Assembly (NCBI GenBank): GCA_910579155.1
Contig: CAJTTS010000006.1
Location: forward strand, 21,677-85,676
Reading direction: 5' to 3'
DNA length: 64,000 bases
Source: an uncultured Oscillospiraceae bacterium
Lineage (GTDB): Bacteria; Bacillota_A; Clostridia; Oscillospirales; Oscillospiraceae
Shown: one piece after another, positions 9,854-18,496 of the stretch
Layout: each line of letters begins with the position of its first letter
How positions within the stretch are numbered: the first letter of the stretch is position 1
Program-made: the position numbers and the translations under genes
Notes under the pieces: generated by a model
The model's database searches: none
The model's input: only the letters and a program-made list of their open reading frames with translations
Told to the model about the DNA's origin: nothing

Positions 9854-10689
9854 GTTACTACCTCATAAAATACCGGCAAGCACTGCACGATAAACAGCAC
9901 CACCGGCCCGCAGAAAATCATGCTGTCAAACCGATCCAGCATCCCACCATGTCCGGGCAGGAGGTGGCCGTAATCCTTCACGCCATACTGCCGTTTAATA
10001 AAGGAAAACGCCAAGTCGCCCACCTCGGTGGCCAGCGCACCGAACAGCCCGCACAGAGCCAGCGACAGCAGGTTGACGCTAGCCGCCGCTATTTTGCTGG
10101 CCACCAGACCATAGAGGATTGCGAATACCACTCCAGTGGCAAATCCGCCGATATATCCCTCCACGCTTTTGTTGGGGCTGACTTTTGTGATGCCCCGATG
10201 CTTTCCTAAAAATACCCCGGCAAAATAGGCCCCCGCGTCGGTGACAAAGGTCAGTAATACCGCCAGCAGCACCAGGTATTTCCCATGGTCCATCCGCCGC
10301 AGCTCCACCAGGGCGGACAGGCCCAGGGGAATGATAATTCCCGCAAACATCGCCGTCAGCACATGGAAAAAACCGACGGGGACTCCGTCTTCACCATAAG
10401 CCCGGATGGCACACAAAAAGCACACCGCCGTCACCACAAAAGAGAGCAGATTCACATAGGACATGCCGAAGTCCGCCCAGCTTCCAAGGGGCAGCAGGGC
10501 GGCAGACCCAATGGTCACGATTTTCATGGACAGGGTGATTTTCCCCTCTCCTGCCGCCCGCAGCAGCTCAAAGGCAGCCATGGCCGAGATGAAGCATACC
10601 AGCGCCGTCCATGCCAGCGCCGGCGGCACCAGCATGATCCACAGCATAATGGGGACAAAAATACACGCCACGATGATCCGTTTTGCCAT
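9850..10689 (-). CDS. cdsA: Phosphatidate cytidylyltransferase (CDP-diglyceride synthase)
   Basis: This 279-residue polytopic membrane enzyme makes CDP-diacylglycerol from phosphatidate and CTP, the branch point for phospholipids. The C-terminal signature is present: KHRGITKVSPNKSVEGYIGG, then GDLAFSFIKRQYGVKDYG and LPGHGGMLDRFDSMIF. The start at 10689 (MAKRIIVA) is supported by GGAGGTG eight bases upstream and lies one base after the uppS stop. The open frame extends further upstream only as overlap with uppS. Confidence 0.96.
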   Translation of the reverse strand: MAKRIIVACIFVPIMLWIMLVPPALAWTALVCFISAMAAFELLRAAGEGKITLSMKIVTIGSAALLPLGSWADFGMSYVNLLSFVVTAVCFLCAIRAYGEDGVPVGFFHVLTAMFAGIIIPLGLSALVELRRMDHGKYLVLLAVLLTFVTDAGAYFAGVFLGKHRGITKVSPNKSVEGYIGGFATGVVFAILYGLVASKIAAASVNLLSLALCGLFGALATEVGDLAFSFIKRQYGVKDYGHLLPGHGGMLDRFDSMIFCGPVVLFIVQCLPVFYEVVT

Positions 10690-10690
10690 C

Positions 10691-11437
10691 TCACACACCT
10701 CCATACCGCCGGGAGCGGCCCTGATAGGCCGCCAAGGCGCGCAGGAAATCCTCTTTGCTGAAATCAGGCCAAAGCACATCAGTCACATAAAACTCCGCAT
10801 AAGCCGACTGCCACAGCAGGAAATTGGACAGGCGTACCTCTCCGCTGGGACGGATGATGAGGTCGGGATCAGGCACTCCGGCTGAGTAAAGGTAACCTCC
10901 AAAGGCTTCCTCGGTCAGATGCCCAGGGTCCGCCCTGCCCTCCACACAGTCCAGCGCGAACGCCTTTGCCGCCCGGACCAGCTCGTCCCGACCGCCGTAG
11001 TTCAGGCAGATGTTCACCTGGCAGCCATCATAACCCTTGGAAATCTCCTCTGTCTCCCGGCACAGGGCCCGGAGATGGGGCGCCAGTGGGGACAGGTCGC
11101 CGAAAAAGGCCATCTTTACCTTGTCCTTCGCCATGGTCTCAATGGCCTCGTGGAGATACTTTTCCAACAGATTCATAATGGATGTCACCTCATCGGCGGG
11201 CCGCTTCCAGTTCTCTGTGGAGAAGGCGTATACCGTTAAATAGTCCAGCCCCAGCTCCTTGGCAAAGGTGGCAATGTTCCGAAAGGTCTCCGCCCCGGCG
11301 GCGTGGCCCGCTTTCCGGGGCAGTCCACGGCTTTTCGCCCAGCGGCCGTTGCCATCCATGATAATGGCCACATGGCGTGGCAGATGTTCCAGATCAACCT
11401 TGGGCGTCCCGGCCCGCTGGCGACGAAAGAATGCCAT
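10691..11437 (-). CDS. uppS: Isoprenyl transferase (undecaprenyl diphosphate synthase)
   Basis: This 248-residue cis-prenyltransferase extends FPP with IPP to the C55 carrier lipid for wall synthesis. It shows HVAIIMDGNGRWAKSRGLPR (catalytic Asp and diphosphate-binding loop), GLDYLTVYAFSTENWKRP, and RPSGEVRLSNFLLWQSAYAE with the conserved C-terminal RxxxRxxN-type residues. I place the start at 11437 (MAFFRRQ), preceded by AGGATGGG. An upstream Met at 11473 adds 12 residues without family support. It is followed after one base by cdsA. Confidence 0.96.
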   Translation of the reverse strand: MAFFRRQRAGTPKVDLEHLPRHVAIIMDGNGRWAKSRGLPRKAGHAAGAETFRNIATFAKELGLDYLTVYAFSTENWKRPADEVTSIMNLLEKYLHEAIETMAKDKVKMAFFGDLSPLAPHLRALCRETEEISKGYDGCQVNICLNYGGRDELVRAAKAFALDCVEGRADPGHLTEEAFGGYLYSAGVPDPDLIIRPSGEVRLSNFLLWQSAYAEFYVTDVLWPDFSKEDFLRALAAYQGRSRRYGGV

Positions 11438-11514
11438 ACACACCCATCCTAACTTTATTGATAGTGTTGACAAAAAAGAACTCTGTCATAAGCTCTAAGT
11501 ACCCAGACAGCATA

Positions 11515-11536
11515 CAAGGGGGGCGCACCCCCCTTG
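11515..11536. other. GC-rich hairpin between frr and uppS
   Basis: CAAGGGGGG at 11515-11523 pairs with CCCCCCTTG at 11528-11536 around a 4-base loop, a perfect 9-bp stem in the only sizeable gap (119 bases) of the pyrH-to-polC operon. Neither side has a T run, so it is a weak intrinsic terminator at best. It may be a processing or attenuation element that sets uppS-cdsA-dxr levels apart from pyrH-frr. Confidence 0.55.
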
Positions 11537-11556
11537 ATATGCGCTGAAAACATGAA

Positions 11557-12111
11557 TCAGACCGCCATCAGTTCCTTCTCTTTGGCGGCGGTGAGAGTGT
11601 CGATCTCCTTGCAGCGCTTGTCCGTCAGCTCTTGGAGCTCTTTCTCATCCTCTTTCCTGTCATCCTCGGTGATCTCAGACTTCTTTTCCAGGGCCTTGAG
11701 CTTGTCCATAGCGTCCCGGCGGATGTTACGGATGGCTACCTTACCGCTCTCACCGTACTTGCGCACTTGCTTGGTCAGCTCCACGCGGCGCTCCTCGGTG
11801 AGCTGGGGGAAGGACAGACGAATCACCCGCCCGTCGTTTTGGGGGTTGATACCCAGATCGGAGGTCTGGATGGCTTTCTCAATGGCTTTTAAAATACTGC
11901 TGTCCCAAGGCTGAATCTGGAGGGTACGAGGGTCGGGGGTGGAGATACTGGCCACTTGCTGGATGGGGGTGGGGGTACCGTAGTACTCCACTTGAATGCG
12001 GTCCAGCACGCCGGCATTGGCACGCCCCGCCCGCACACTGGCAAAGTCACCCTTTACCGATTCGATGGTCTTGCTCATTTTCTCATCGTAGCTTTTGCAG
12101 AATTCAGTCAT
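11557..12111 (-). CDS. frr: Ribosome recycling factor
   Basis: A 184-residue protein matching RRF throughout: [42 protein letters not shown], then [18 protein letters not shown] and the helical C-terminal half. With EF-G it splits post-termination ribosomes. Length is standard (about 185). Its start lies inside the 3' end of pyrH (8-base overlap) with GGAGG upstream, the usual pyrH-frr order. Confidence 0.97.
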   Translation of the reverse strand: MTEFCKSYDEKMSKTIESVKGDFASVRAGRANAGVLDRIQVEYYGTPTPIQQVASISTPDPRTLQIQPWDSSILKAIEKAIQTSDLGINPQNDGRVIRLSFPQLTEERRVELTKQVRKYGESGKVAIRNIRRDAMDKLKALEKKSEITEDDRKEDEKELQELTDKRCKEIDTLTAAKEKELMAV

Positions 12112-12841
12112 GATTCTTTCCTCCTATATCCTTTACAATAGTACCTATTTTCTCCCCGTGTACCACACGGAGAATATTTTCCGGGTCCTTCAGCGCAAAG
12201 AGGATAATGGGAATGTTGTTGTCCATGCACAGGGACGTGGCCGTGGAGTCCATGACCCCCAGGTGGCGGGCCAGCACGTCGTCATAAGTGATGCTGTCGT
12301 ACTTCACCGCCTCCGGGTCCTTCAACGGGTCGGCGCTGTATACGCCGTCCACGTTCTTGGCAAGCAGGATGATATCCGCATTGATCTCCGCCGCCCGCAG
12401 CACCGCCGCCGTGTCGGTGGAGAAAAACGGGCTTCCCGTGCCACATCCGAAGATGACCACTCTCCCCTTCTCCAGATGCCGGATGGCCTTGGAGCGGACG
12501 TAGGGCTCCGCCATGGCGCGCATCTCGATGGCGGTCTGAACCCGCACATCCACGCCCTTGCGCTCCAGCACGTCGGCCAGGGCCAGACAGTTGATGGCGG
12601 TGGCAAGCATACCCATATGGTCCGCCCGAACCCGTTCGTGCATCCCCTTTCCGTCCTTCAGGCCGCGCCAGAAGTTGCCGCCGCCTACCACGATGCCCAC
12701 CTGGACGCCCTCGTCGGCGCAGCGGGCCACCACGTCGCACACTCGCTCAATCACGTCGAAGTCCAGGCCGCGGCCCGCTTCACCGCCCAGCGCCTCGCCG
12801 CTGACCTTCAGCAGCACACGCTTGTATTTCAGCTCACTCAT
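12104..12841 (-). CDS. pyrH: UMP kinase
   Basis: This 245-residue amino-acid-kinase-fold enzyme phosphorylates UMP to UDP. It has the N-terminal [12 protein letters not shown], the GGGNFWRG loop, [30 protein letters not shown] and the nucleotide-binding [12 protein letters not shown] chose ATG 12841 (MSELKYKR) because the purine-rich GAGAGGA is at better spacing than for the Met three codons earlier at 12850. It is the first gene of the operon with frr and has a SigA promoter just upstream. Confidence 0.96.
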   Translation of the reverse strand: MSELKYKRVLLKVSGEALGGEAGRGLDFDVIERVCDVVARCADEGVQVGIVVGGGNFWRGLKDGKGMHERVRADHMGMLATAINCLALADVLERKGVDVRVQTAIEMRAMAEPYVRSKAIRHLEKGRVVIFGCGTGSPFFSTDTAAVLRAAEINADIILLAKNVDGVYSADPLKDPEAVKYDSITYDDVLARHLGVMDSTATSLCMDNNIPIILFALKDPENILRVVHGEKIGTIVKDIGGKNHD

Positions 12842-12888
12842 GGCATTCATCCTCTCTCATCCCAGATTTTAATGATACTCATGGCAGT

Positions 12889-12917
12889 ATTATACTGGAA
12901 AACCTTCCATTTGCCTA
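12889..12917 (-). promoter_or_regulatory. SigA-type promoter upstream of pyrH
   Basis: Minus-strand TAGGCA (12912-12917) and TATAAT (12889-12894) with a 17-base spacer, about 50 bases ahead of the pyrH start. The -10 is perfect and the -35 matches four of six positions. It is the only good promoter visible ahead of the ten-gene operon. Confidence 0.65.
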
Positions 12918-13017
12918 GGGGCTAAATGAAAATTTTCCGTGTATTTTTCTCTGCCTCCGGATGGGACAGCCTCCCAGTCTCATAGAATCAATGGAGCAGG
13001 AAAAAGGAGGGCATACT

Positions 13018-13305
13018 ATGATCTGCCGCATTGCGGAGCTGCAATACAAGGAGATCATCGACATCACCAGCGGCGCCCGGTACGGGTTTGTCAGCGACGT
13101 GGAGTTGGATCTGGACCGGGGCGCTATTGAGGCGGTCATCATCCGGGGACGGCCTCGGCTCTGGGGCCTGCTGGGCCGGGAACCAGACTGGGTTTTCCCC
13201 TGGACGGCCGTCCGCCGTGTCGGGGAGGATATTATTTTGGTGGACGCCGCCTCACTGGACAGCGGAGAGCGGGAAAACGCACGCTTTTTTCTCAACAATT
13301 GGTGA
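13018..13305 (+). CDS. YlmC/YmxH-family sporulation-associated PRC-barrel protein
   Basis: A 95-residue protein starting MICRIAELQYKEIIDITSG, the PRC-barrel-like opening of the YlmC/YmxH family found in spore-formers. It carries GARYGFVSDVELDLDRG and IIRGRPRLWGLLG. The start at 13018 is set by GGAGG eight bases upstream; the longer frame from 12961 lacks a ribosome site. The biochemical role of the family is not established. It stands alone, divergent from pyrH and just ahead of the rpsB promoter. Confidence 0.85.
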   Translation: MICRIAELQYKEIIDITSGARYGFVSDVELDLDRGAIEAVIIRGRPRLWGLLGREPDWVFPWTAVRRVGEDIILVDAASLDSGERENARFFLNNW

Positions 13306-13313
13306 AAAAACGC

Positions 13314-13342
13314 TTGCGTTCCACCATAACTTGTGGTAAAAT
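13314..13342 (+). promoter_or_regulatory. rpsB: Promoter of rpsB-tsf with a long leader
   Basis: TTGCGT (13314-13319), 17 bases, TAAAAT (13337-13342). The resulting leader of about 105 bases to the rpsB start holds a GC-rich pairing (CGCCC near 13374 with GGGCG near 13400) that could be a ribosomal-protein leader. I do not recognise it as a named leader family. Confidence 0.6.
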
Positions 13343-13453
13343 ATTGAGGCATTCCGCACGAGAGCCGATTTTTCGCCCGGTGCCTTCCCAGGGAGGTGGG
13401 CGGGAAAAATGAAGCTTTCGGAGGTAAAAACCAAAAAACAGGAGGAAATATCA

Positions 13454-14191
13454 ATGGCAGTCGTATCTATGAAGCAACTTTTGGAGGCCGGCGTGCATTT
13501 TGGCCACCAGACCCGTCGGTGGAACCCCAAAATGGCCACCTACATCTACACGGAGCGAAACGGCATCTATATCATCGACCTGCAGAAAACCGTGAAGAAG
13601 CTGGAGGAGGCCTACAACTTCGTGAAGGAACTGTCCAGCAACGGCCAGTCCCTGCTGTTCGTGGGCACCAAGAAGCAGGCCCAGGATGCCATCCGTGAGG
13701 AGGCTACCCGCTGCGGTATGTTCTACGTCAACGCCCGTTGGCTGGGCGGCATGATGACTAACTTTAAGACCATGCGCACCCGCGTGGACCGCCTGAACCA
13801 GCTCAAGAAGATGCAGGAGGACGGCACCTTCGATATGCTCCCCAAGAAGGAAGTCATGAAGCTGTTGGGCGAGATCAGCAAGCTGGAGAAGTACCTGGGC
13901 GGCGTGGTCGAGATGCGCAAGCTCCCCGGCGCTCTGTTCGTGGTTGACCCCCGCAAGGAGCGCAACGCCATCAACGAGGCCCGCAAGCTGAACATTCCCA
14001 TTGTTGCCATCGTGGACACCAACTGCGATCCTGACGAGATCAACTACGTCATCCCCGGCAACGACGACGCCATCCGCGCCATTAAGCTGATCTCCTCCGT
14101 CATGGCCAACGCCGTACAGGAGGGCCGTCAGGGCCAGGACGCCGCCCCCGCCGCCGAGAAGACTGAGGAGTCCGCTCCTGCTGCGGAATAA
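13454..14191 (+). CDS. rpsB: 30S ribosomal protein S2
   Basis: A 245-residue S2 protein with [20 protein letters not shown] at the N-terminus, [13 protein letters not shown], then [12 protein letters not shown] and [37 protein letters not shown] lies near residue 190, with an Ala/Glu-rich C-terminal tail. AGGAGG is eight bases before the ATG at 13454, which rules out the longer frame from 13409. Codon use is strongly biased, as expected for a highly expressed gene. A terminator-like hairpin follows before tsf. Confidence 0.98.
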   Translation: MAVVSMKQLLEAGVHFGHQTRRWNPKMATYIYTERNGIYIIDLQKTVKKLEEAYNFVKELSSNGQSLLFVGTKKQAQDAIREEATRCGMFYVNARWLGGMMTNFKTMRTRVDRLNQLKKMQEDGTFDMLPKKEVMKLLGEISKLEKYLGGVVEMRKLPGALFVVDPRKERNAINEARKLNIPIVAIVDTNCDPDEINYVIPGNDDAIRAIKLISSVMANAVQEGRQGQDAAPAAEKTEESAPAAE

Positions 14192-14229
14192 GCCAATCCC
14201 CTACCCTGGCTGAGCGTTTTAATTCTCAA

Positions 14230-14260
14230 GCGCCCGCCCACGCGGGCGGGCGCTTTCTTT
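14230..14260 (+). terminator. Strong intrinsic terminator/attenuator between rpsB and tsf
   Basis: A perfect 10-bp stem, GCGCCCGCCC (14230-14239) with GGGCGGGCGC (14244-14253), around an ACGC loop, is followed by TTTCTTTT. It has the full intrinsic-terminator layout yet lies between two genes usually co-transcribed. Partial readthrough would give more S2 than EF-Ts; alternatively tsf has its own promoter, which I could not identify. Confidence 0.85.
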
Positions 14261-14289
14261 TACTAATCTATTTTGGAGGTAACAATATT

Positions 14290-15201
14290 ATGGCAATCAC
14301 GGCTCAAGATGTAAAGAATCTGCGCGAAATGACCGGCGTGGGCATGATGGACTGCAAGAAGGCCTTGGCCGCTTCTGACGGCGACATGGACAAGGCTATT
14401 GAGTGGCTGCGCGAAAAGGGTCTGGCCGCTTCTGCCAAGAAGGCCGGTCGCATCGCTGCCGAGGGCATGGCCTATGCCTCCGTCATCGACGGTGTGGGCG
14501 TGGTGGTCGAGGTCAACGCCGAGACCGACTTCGTAGGCAAAAATGAGAAATTTGTGGACTTCGTCAAGGGTGTGGCCGCCACCGTGGCCGCCTGCGCTCC
14601 CGCCGACTTGGACGCGCTGATGGAGTGCAAATACAATGGCACCGATCTCACCGTCACCCAGCAGCAACAGGAGATGGTGCTGGTCATCGGCGAGAATATC
14701 AAGGTTCGCCGTTTCGCCCGCTTTGCTGACGGCGTGTCCGTGCCCTATATCCATGCCGGCGGCAAGATCGGTGTGCTGGTCAACCTGGAAGTCACCGGCG
14801 GCATCGACGCCAACGAGATCGGCAAGGACTTGGCTATGCAGATCGCCGCCCTGAACCCCCGTTTCTTGGACAAGAGCCAGGTCACTCAGGAGGTCCTGGA
14901 CGAAGAGAAGAAGATTCTTCTGGCTCAGATGTCTAACGATCCCAAAATGGCCAGTAAGCCCGACCAGGTCAAGGAAAAGATCGTTATGGGCAAGCTGAAT
15001 AAGTTCTACACTGAGAACTGCCTGCTTCAGCAAACCTTCGTCAAGGACAACGAGGTTACTGTGGAGCAATATGTGAACTCCGCCGCTAAAAAGCTTGGCG
15101 GTGCCGTCACCTTGAAGGACGCCGTCCGTTTTGAGAAGGGCGAGGGAATCGAAAAGAAGCAGGAGAACTTTGCCGAGGAGATTGCAAAGCTGGCAAAGTA
15201 A
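14290..15201 (+). CDS. tsf: Translation elongation factor Ts
   Basis: This 303-residue guanine-nucleotide exchange factor for EF-Tu has the UBA-like N-terminus with VKNLREMTGVGMMDCKKAL and AIEWLREKGLAAS, then EVNAETDFVGKNEKF. The later core includes LAMQIAALNPRFLDKSQV and the closing CLLQQTFVKD segment. GGAGGT precedes the ATG at good spacing. Length is normal. It sits 98 bases after rpsB and is followed by its own terminator. Confidence 0.97.
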   Translation: MAITAQDVKNLREMTGVGMMDCKKALAASDGDMDKAIEWLREKGLAASAKKAGRIAAEGMAYASVIDGVGVVVEVNAETDFVGKNEKFVDFVKGVAATVAACAPADLDALMECKYNGTDLTVTQQQQEMVLVIGENIKVRRFARFADGVSVPYIHAGGKIGVLVNLEVTGGIDANEIGKDLAMQIAALNPRFLDKSQVTQEVLDEEKKILLAQMSNDPKMASKPDQVKEKIVMGKLNKFYTENCLLQQTFVKDNEVTVEQYVNSAAKKLGGAVTLKDAVRFEKGEGIEKKQENFAEEIAKLAK

Positions 15202-15286
15202 CCAATTTTGAGCCTGCCCCACCCAAAACCATCCCAATTTTGTCCCTTTCCGAGCAGCGTTGAGAGCAAGCCCTGAGTAAAAAAGA

Positions 15287-15331
15287 AGAGTCCAGAGTAG
15301 TTCATTGCGAATTGCTCTGGGCTCTTTTTTG
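15287..15331 (+). terminator. Intrinsic terminator after tsf
   Basis: AGAGTCCAGAG and CTCTGGGCTCT form an imperfect 11-bp stem around an AT-rich loop, directly followed by six T residues (15325-15330). Confidence 0.8.
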
Positions 15332-15621
15332 TTGCTCTTTTGGCGGCGGGCCGGGGTAATTCGGATGGTTTTTGATAGAAAAAATTGAGAGCCGGTGCCT
15401 GACCATTCTTTGGACAAGCCCTGTTGGGAGGGCGTTGGGAGTGAGTTTGGGAGGGTGCGCTGGAGGACATTTTTGAGCGAAGAAAATGCCCAAACGAAAA
15501 GTAAGAGGCACATAGTGTTTCGGGATAAATCGAATTATTCCGAGATTTTGACGCAAAAATTTGATTTAATCCGAATTTTTGCAGGCGAAATAGTCAATGT
15601 CTGCGTTTACACAAAATTTTC
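15332..15621. other. Non-coding stretch between tsf and the istB remnant
   Basis: About 290 bases with no convincing gene. An open frame runs through it into istB, but the translation has no resemblance to the IstB N-terminal region and no ribosome site, so I read it as the flank of a truncated insertion sequence. Confidence 0.5.
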
Positions 15622-16123
15622 TGACGGGCCGGAAAACGTGGTGTTCCTCGGGCCGCCTGGTGCAGGCAAGCCCCACCTGGCCTCCGCCCTGGGCCTTGAG
15701 GCCGCCCAGCACCGCTTTTCTACCTACTACATCAACTGTCATCAGCTCATCGAACAACTTAAGAAGGCCCATTTCGAGAACCGTTTGCCGGACAAGCTCA
15801 GGGTCTTGGCCAAGTACAAGATGCTCATCATTGACGAGATCGGCTACCTCCCCATGGACATCCAGGGCGCAAATTTGTTCTTCCAGCTTATTGCAAGGAG
15901 ATATGAGAAGACGTCTACCGTCTTTACCTCCAACAAGACCTTCTCCCGGTGGAACGAGGTCTTTGCCGACGTCACCATCGCCTCCGCAATTTTAGACCGC
16001 GTCCTGCATCACTGCACCGTCATCAACATCAAGGGTGAGTCTTACCGTCTGAAGGAGCGCAAGAAATTTATGCGCCAGAAGCAGCAGATCGTGAACACCC
16101 TTTTCGAGCAGGGATGCACCTGA
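15622..16123 (+). pseudogene. istB: 5'-truncated IS21-family helper ATPase (IstB) remnant
   Basis: From about 15622 the frame reads as the C-terminal two-thirds of IstB: ENVVFLGPPGAGKPHLASAL, MLIIDEIGYLPMD, FQLIARRYEKTSTVFTSN, then ASAILDRVLHHCTVINIKGE. Intact IstB proteins are about 240-260 residues with an N-terminal domain that is absent here. The Walker A reads GPPGAGKP where Thr or Ser should follow Lys, which would impair nucleotide binding. No istA transposase is present upstream. The bases after the stop (16124-16200), ending in a TTGACA-like sequence, resemble the right end of such elements. This is a decayed IS copy. Confidence 0.82.
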
Positions 16124-16200
16124 TTTTCGTTATCCCTCCCCGCCGAAAAACGACAAAATTTGTTCGGCGTTTTCTAACAATTTTAGATTGGCGTTGACAC
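16124..16200. mobile_element. Probable right-end remnant of the IS21-like element
   Basis: The 77 bases after istB include the inverted pair CGCCGAAAA / TTCGGCG around 16141-16170 and end in GGCGTTGACAC. IS21-family elements end in CA and carry terminal repeats beyond istB. The left end is not visible, so the boundary is approximate. Confidence 0.4.
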
Positions 16201-16217
16201 TTTTTAGCGCAAATGAA

Positions 16218-17045
16218 TCAGGGCATAAAACCTTCAAAGATCGAGGTCACCCCTGCCCTGTCCAACTGATCCATCACCGACGGGGCTCGCACCGTCCAAG
16301 CGACCTCATGGACGCCGTACAGCGTCCGCATCAACCGCAGACCGGCATTATCACGATCCTGCCATTTGTAGGCGATGAAATCTGGGCGGGTCAATGAGGT
16401 GGTCAGCAGGTTGGTCAGCAGGAATTTCGTCGGCAGGGACAGATTCCCTGCCTCACTATCCTTCAGGAAGTTCTGGCTCAACTGCCCCCGGAGGACATGG
16501 GGATATCGCTCCTTCAGCCGCAGTAGAACCGCCGGATGGAAAGATTCCAGACAATATGTACCATTCCACCCTTCCAGCGCAGAAATGACCGCGTCGGTCA
16601 GAGCGTTGGCATTTCCCCGCTCCACCTTTAGCTCAATAACCAGGGGCGTTTTGCCTGCAAACAGGTCCAGCGCATCCTGAAACAGTGGAATACGCTCCTC
16701 CGTTCCCATCAAGGGATAGTCCTCTAACTCCGCGGCGGTGAGGTTCTCAATATATATGTCCTTGCCGCACACCCGGCTTAAGTTACTGTCATGAACCACC
16801 GCCAGATTCCCGTCCGCCATCAGGTGAACGTCCAGTTCCGCGCCAAATCCGTGCTCAATTGCCCTTCGGAAGGCCGCCATGGAATTTTCCGGGACTCCAC
16901 GCTCTGAATCGTGCAGGCCCCGGTGGGCAAAGCGAACACCCTCAAGCCGCTCCCATCCCGGCCAGTTTTGCCGGGGCCGGAGCAGCGCACACCAGACCCC
17001 GGCAGCGCCCAGACAGCCAAGTCCAATCTTTGTAAGCGTTTTCAT
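16218..17045 (-). CDS. Glycerophosphodiester phosphodiesterase family protein
   Basis: A 275-residue GDPD-fold protein with an N-terminal hydrophobic segment (residues 1-22). The catalytic layout is FAHRGLHD, PENSMAAF, GAELDVHLMADGNLAVVHD, then a C-terminal half with VIELKVE. The HRG His, ELD acids and HD His match the active site that hydrolyses glycerophosphodiesters to glycerol-3-phosphate and an alcohol. The start at 17045 has AAAGGAG upstream. It is the last gene of an operon with the MFS transporter (25-base gap) and HAD phosphatase. Confidence 0.92.
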   Translation of the reverse strand: MKTLTKIGLGCLGAAGVWCALLRPRQNWPGWERLEGVRFAHRGLHDSERGVPENSMAAFRRAIEHGFGAELDVHLMADGNLAVVHDSNLSRVCGKDIYIENLTAAELEDYPLMGTEERIPLFQDALDLFAGKTPLVIELKVERGNANALTDAVISALEGWNGTYCLESFHPAVLLRLKERYPHVLRGQLSQNFLKDSEAGNLSLPTKFLLTNLLTTSLTRPDFIAYKWQDRDNAGLRLMRTLYGVHEVAWTVRAPSVMDQLDRAGVTSIFEGFMP

Positions 17046-17070
17046 CCCAACATCTCCTTTATGATCTACG

Positions 17071-18414
17071 TCAGTCGTCCATATCCTCAAAGGCGTTCAG
17101 ACCGGTCTTGACTTCCGCTTTGCTGTCGCCATGGCGGACAAACAGCATGGTTACAAAACTCATGCTCACAAAGAAAGCCGCATAGGGAAACAGCACCTGG
17201 TAACTGATATGCTTCATCAGCGACCCCGCCAGCACCGGTGTGATGACCTGAGCGGTCATGGAGGCGGTGTAGTAATAGCCGGTAAATTTGCCCACGTCCG
17301 ATCCCTTACACATCTCTACCACCATGGGCAGGGAGTTGACGTTGATGGCCGCCCAAGCCAACCCCACCAAGGCAAAAGCCAAGTACATGAGCGGAGTGAT
17401 GGTGCTGGAGCTGCGGGTCATCAGGAAGCCTGCGATAAAGCAAGCGGCCAGTAGAATGACTCCCGCCTGGATCGTGCGCTTTCGGCCAAACTTGGAGGCC
17501 ACCACGCCGATGGGGATATAGGACACAATAGCACCCACGGTGGCCACCATCAGGCAGGTATTGGTGCCGCCGATGCCCTCGCCCATCACCTCGGCCACGT
17601 AGGTGGAGAACCATGTGGTGACGCCGTTATACCCCGCATACCACAGGGCGATGGAGGCCAGCAGGAATATCAGGCTTCTTTTCACCGGACCGGGCAGTAC
17701 CTCGCCGCCGCTGCCGTCATCTTTGGCCAGATTCCACTCGGGGTGCTCCTTCTCCATCGCGCGGTTTTCCTCCACCAGCTTGGGTTCCCGGATGGTGATC
17801 AGCAGCACCGCCACCGCCAAAACCATAATGGCGGATACAATGACAAAAAGCGGCTGGTAGTTCACATGGACCTGACCACGGGTAACCTCTGCCGGGTACA
17901 GCAGCACGCTGATACCCAGATAGAGCACCCCTCCCACCGCACCCATCAGGTTAATGATAGCGTTGGCCTTGGAGCGTAGGGGCTTGGGGGTAACGTCCGG
18001 CATCAAGGCAACCGCAGGAGAGCGGTAGGTGCCCATGGAAATGAGCAGCATGCCCAGCACGATGACAAAGCTCACCAGTTTGAAGGGCACAGCCTCCTGA
18101 GAATAGCTGTTATCCAAGATGGGCAGCAAGTTCAACAGGATCACCGCCCCGGCGGTGCCCCCCAGAATATAGGGGGTGCGGCGACCCAGCCTGGTGTTGG
18201 TTCGGTCAGACAGCCCGCCAAAGAAGGGCAGCAGGAACAGCGCCAGAATGTTGTCCGCCGCCATGATCGCGCCAGTGAGGGACTCGTCCATGTGGAAGGT
18301 CTCCCGGAGAATCAGAGGAACCAGGTTGTCGTACATCTGCCAAAAGGAGCAGATGGACAGGAATGCCAGGCCCACCAGGATCGTTCGCTTATTATTCAGC
18401 TTCAGTTCGTTCAT
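17071..18414 (-). CDS. MFS transporter of the GPH/SLC45 sugar-symporter type
   Basis: A 447-residue protein with about 12 membrane segments. The loop after helix 2 reads GGLSDRTNTRLGRRTPYILG, the signature shared by glycoside-pentoside-hexuronide and SLC45 sucrose/maltose-type symporters. The middle cytoplasmic loop carries charged residues (EPKLVEENRAMEKEHPEWN). It probably takes up a sugar or glycoside with a cation, but the substrate is unknown. ATG 18414 is preferred over the frame opening at 18546 because GAGGGTGG precedes it. It lies between the HAD phosphatase and GDPD genes. Confidence 0.85.
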   Translation of the reverse strand: MNELKLNNKRTILVGLAFLSICSFWQMYDNLVPLILRETFHMDESLTGAIMAADNILALFLLPFFGGLSDRTNTRLGRRTPYILGGTAGAVILLNLLPILDNSYSQEAVPFKLVSFVIVLGMLLISMGTYRSPAVALMPDVTPKPLRSKANAIINLMGAVGGVLYLGISVLLYPAEVTRGQVHVNYQPLFVIVSAIMVLAVAVLLITIREPKLVEENRAMEKEHPEWNLAKDDGSGGEVLPGPVKRSLIFLLASIALWYAGYNGVTTWFSTYVAEVMGEGIGGTNTCLMVATVGAIVSYIPIGVVASKFGRKRTIQAGVILLAACFIAGFLMTRSSSTITPLMYLAFALVGLAWAAINVNSLPMVVEMCKGSDVGKFTGYYYTASMTAQVITPVLAGSLMKHISYQVLFPYAAFFVSMSFVTMLFVRHGDSKAEVKTGLNAFEDMDD

Positions 18415-18496
18415 CGTTCCACCCTCTTTCCTTGTTTTACGCCCATATCCGGGTGTTTCGAGCGGGTCTTTGTCAAGGGTCCCAGCGGCATTTGTC

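Noticed and set aside
12981..12988. CATAGAAT upstream of the YlmC/YmxH gene as a sigma-E -10
   Set aside because: No -35-like element lies 13-16 bases upstream and the match is imperfect, so I could not support it.
14263..15513. 416-codon minus-strand frame opposite tsf
   Set aside because: It is antisense to a highly expressed gene with strong codon bias, which creates long shadow frames; it runs through the tsf terminator.
15395..15621. N-terminal extension of the istB frame
   Set aside because: The translation has no IstB similarity and starts next to the tsf terminator; it is only an absence of stops.
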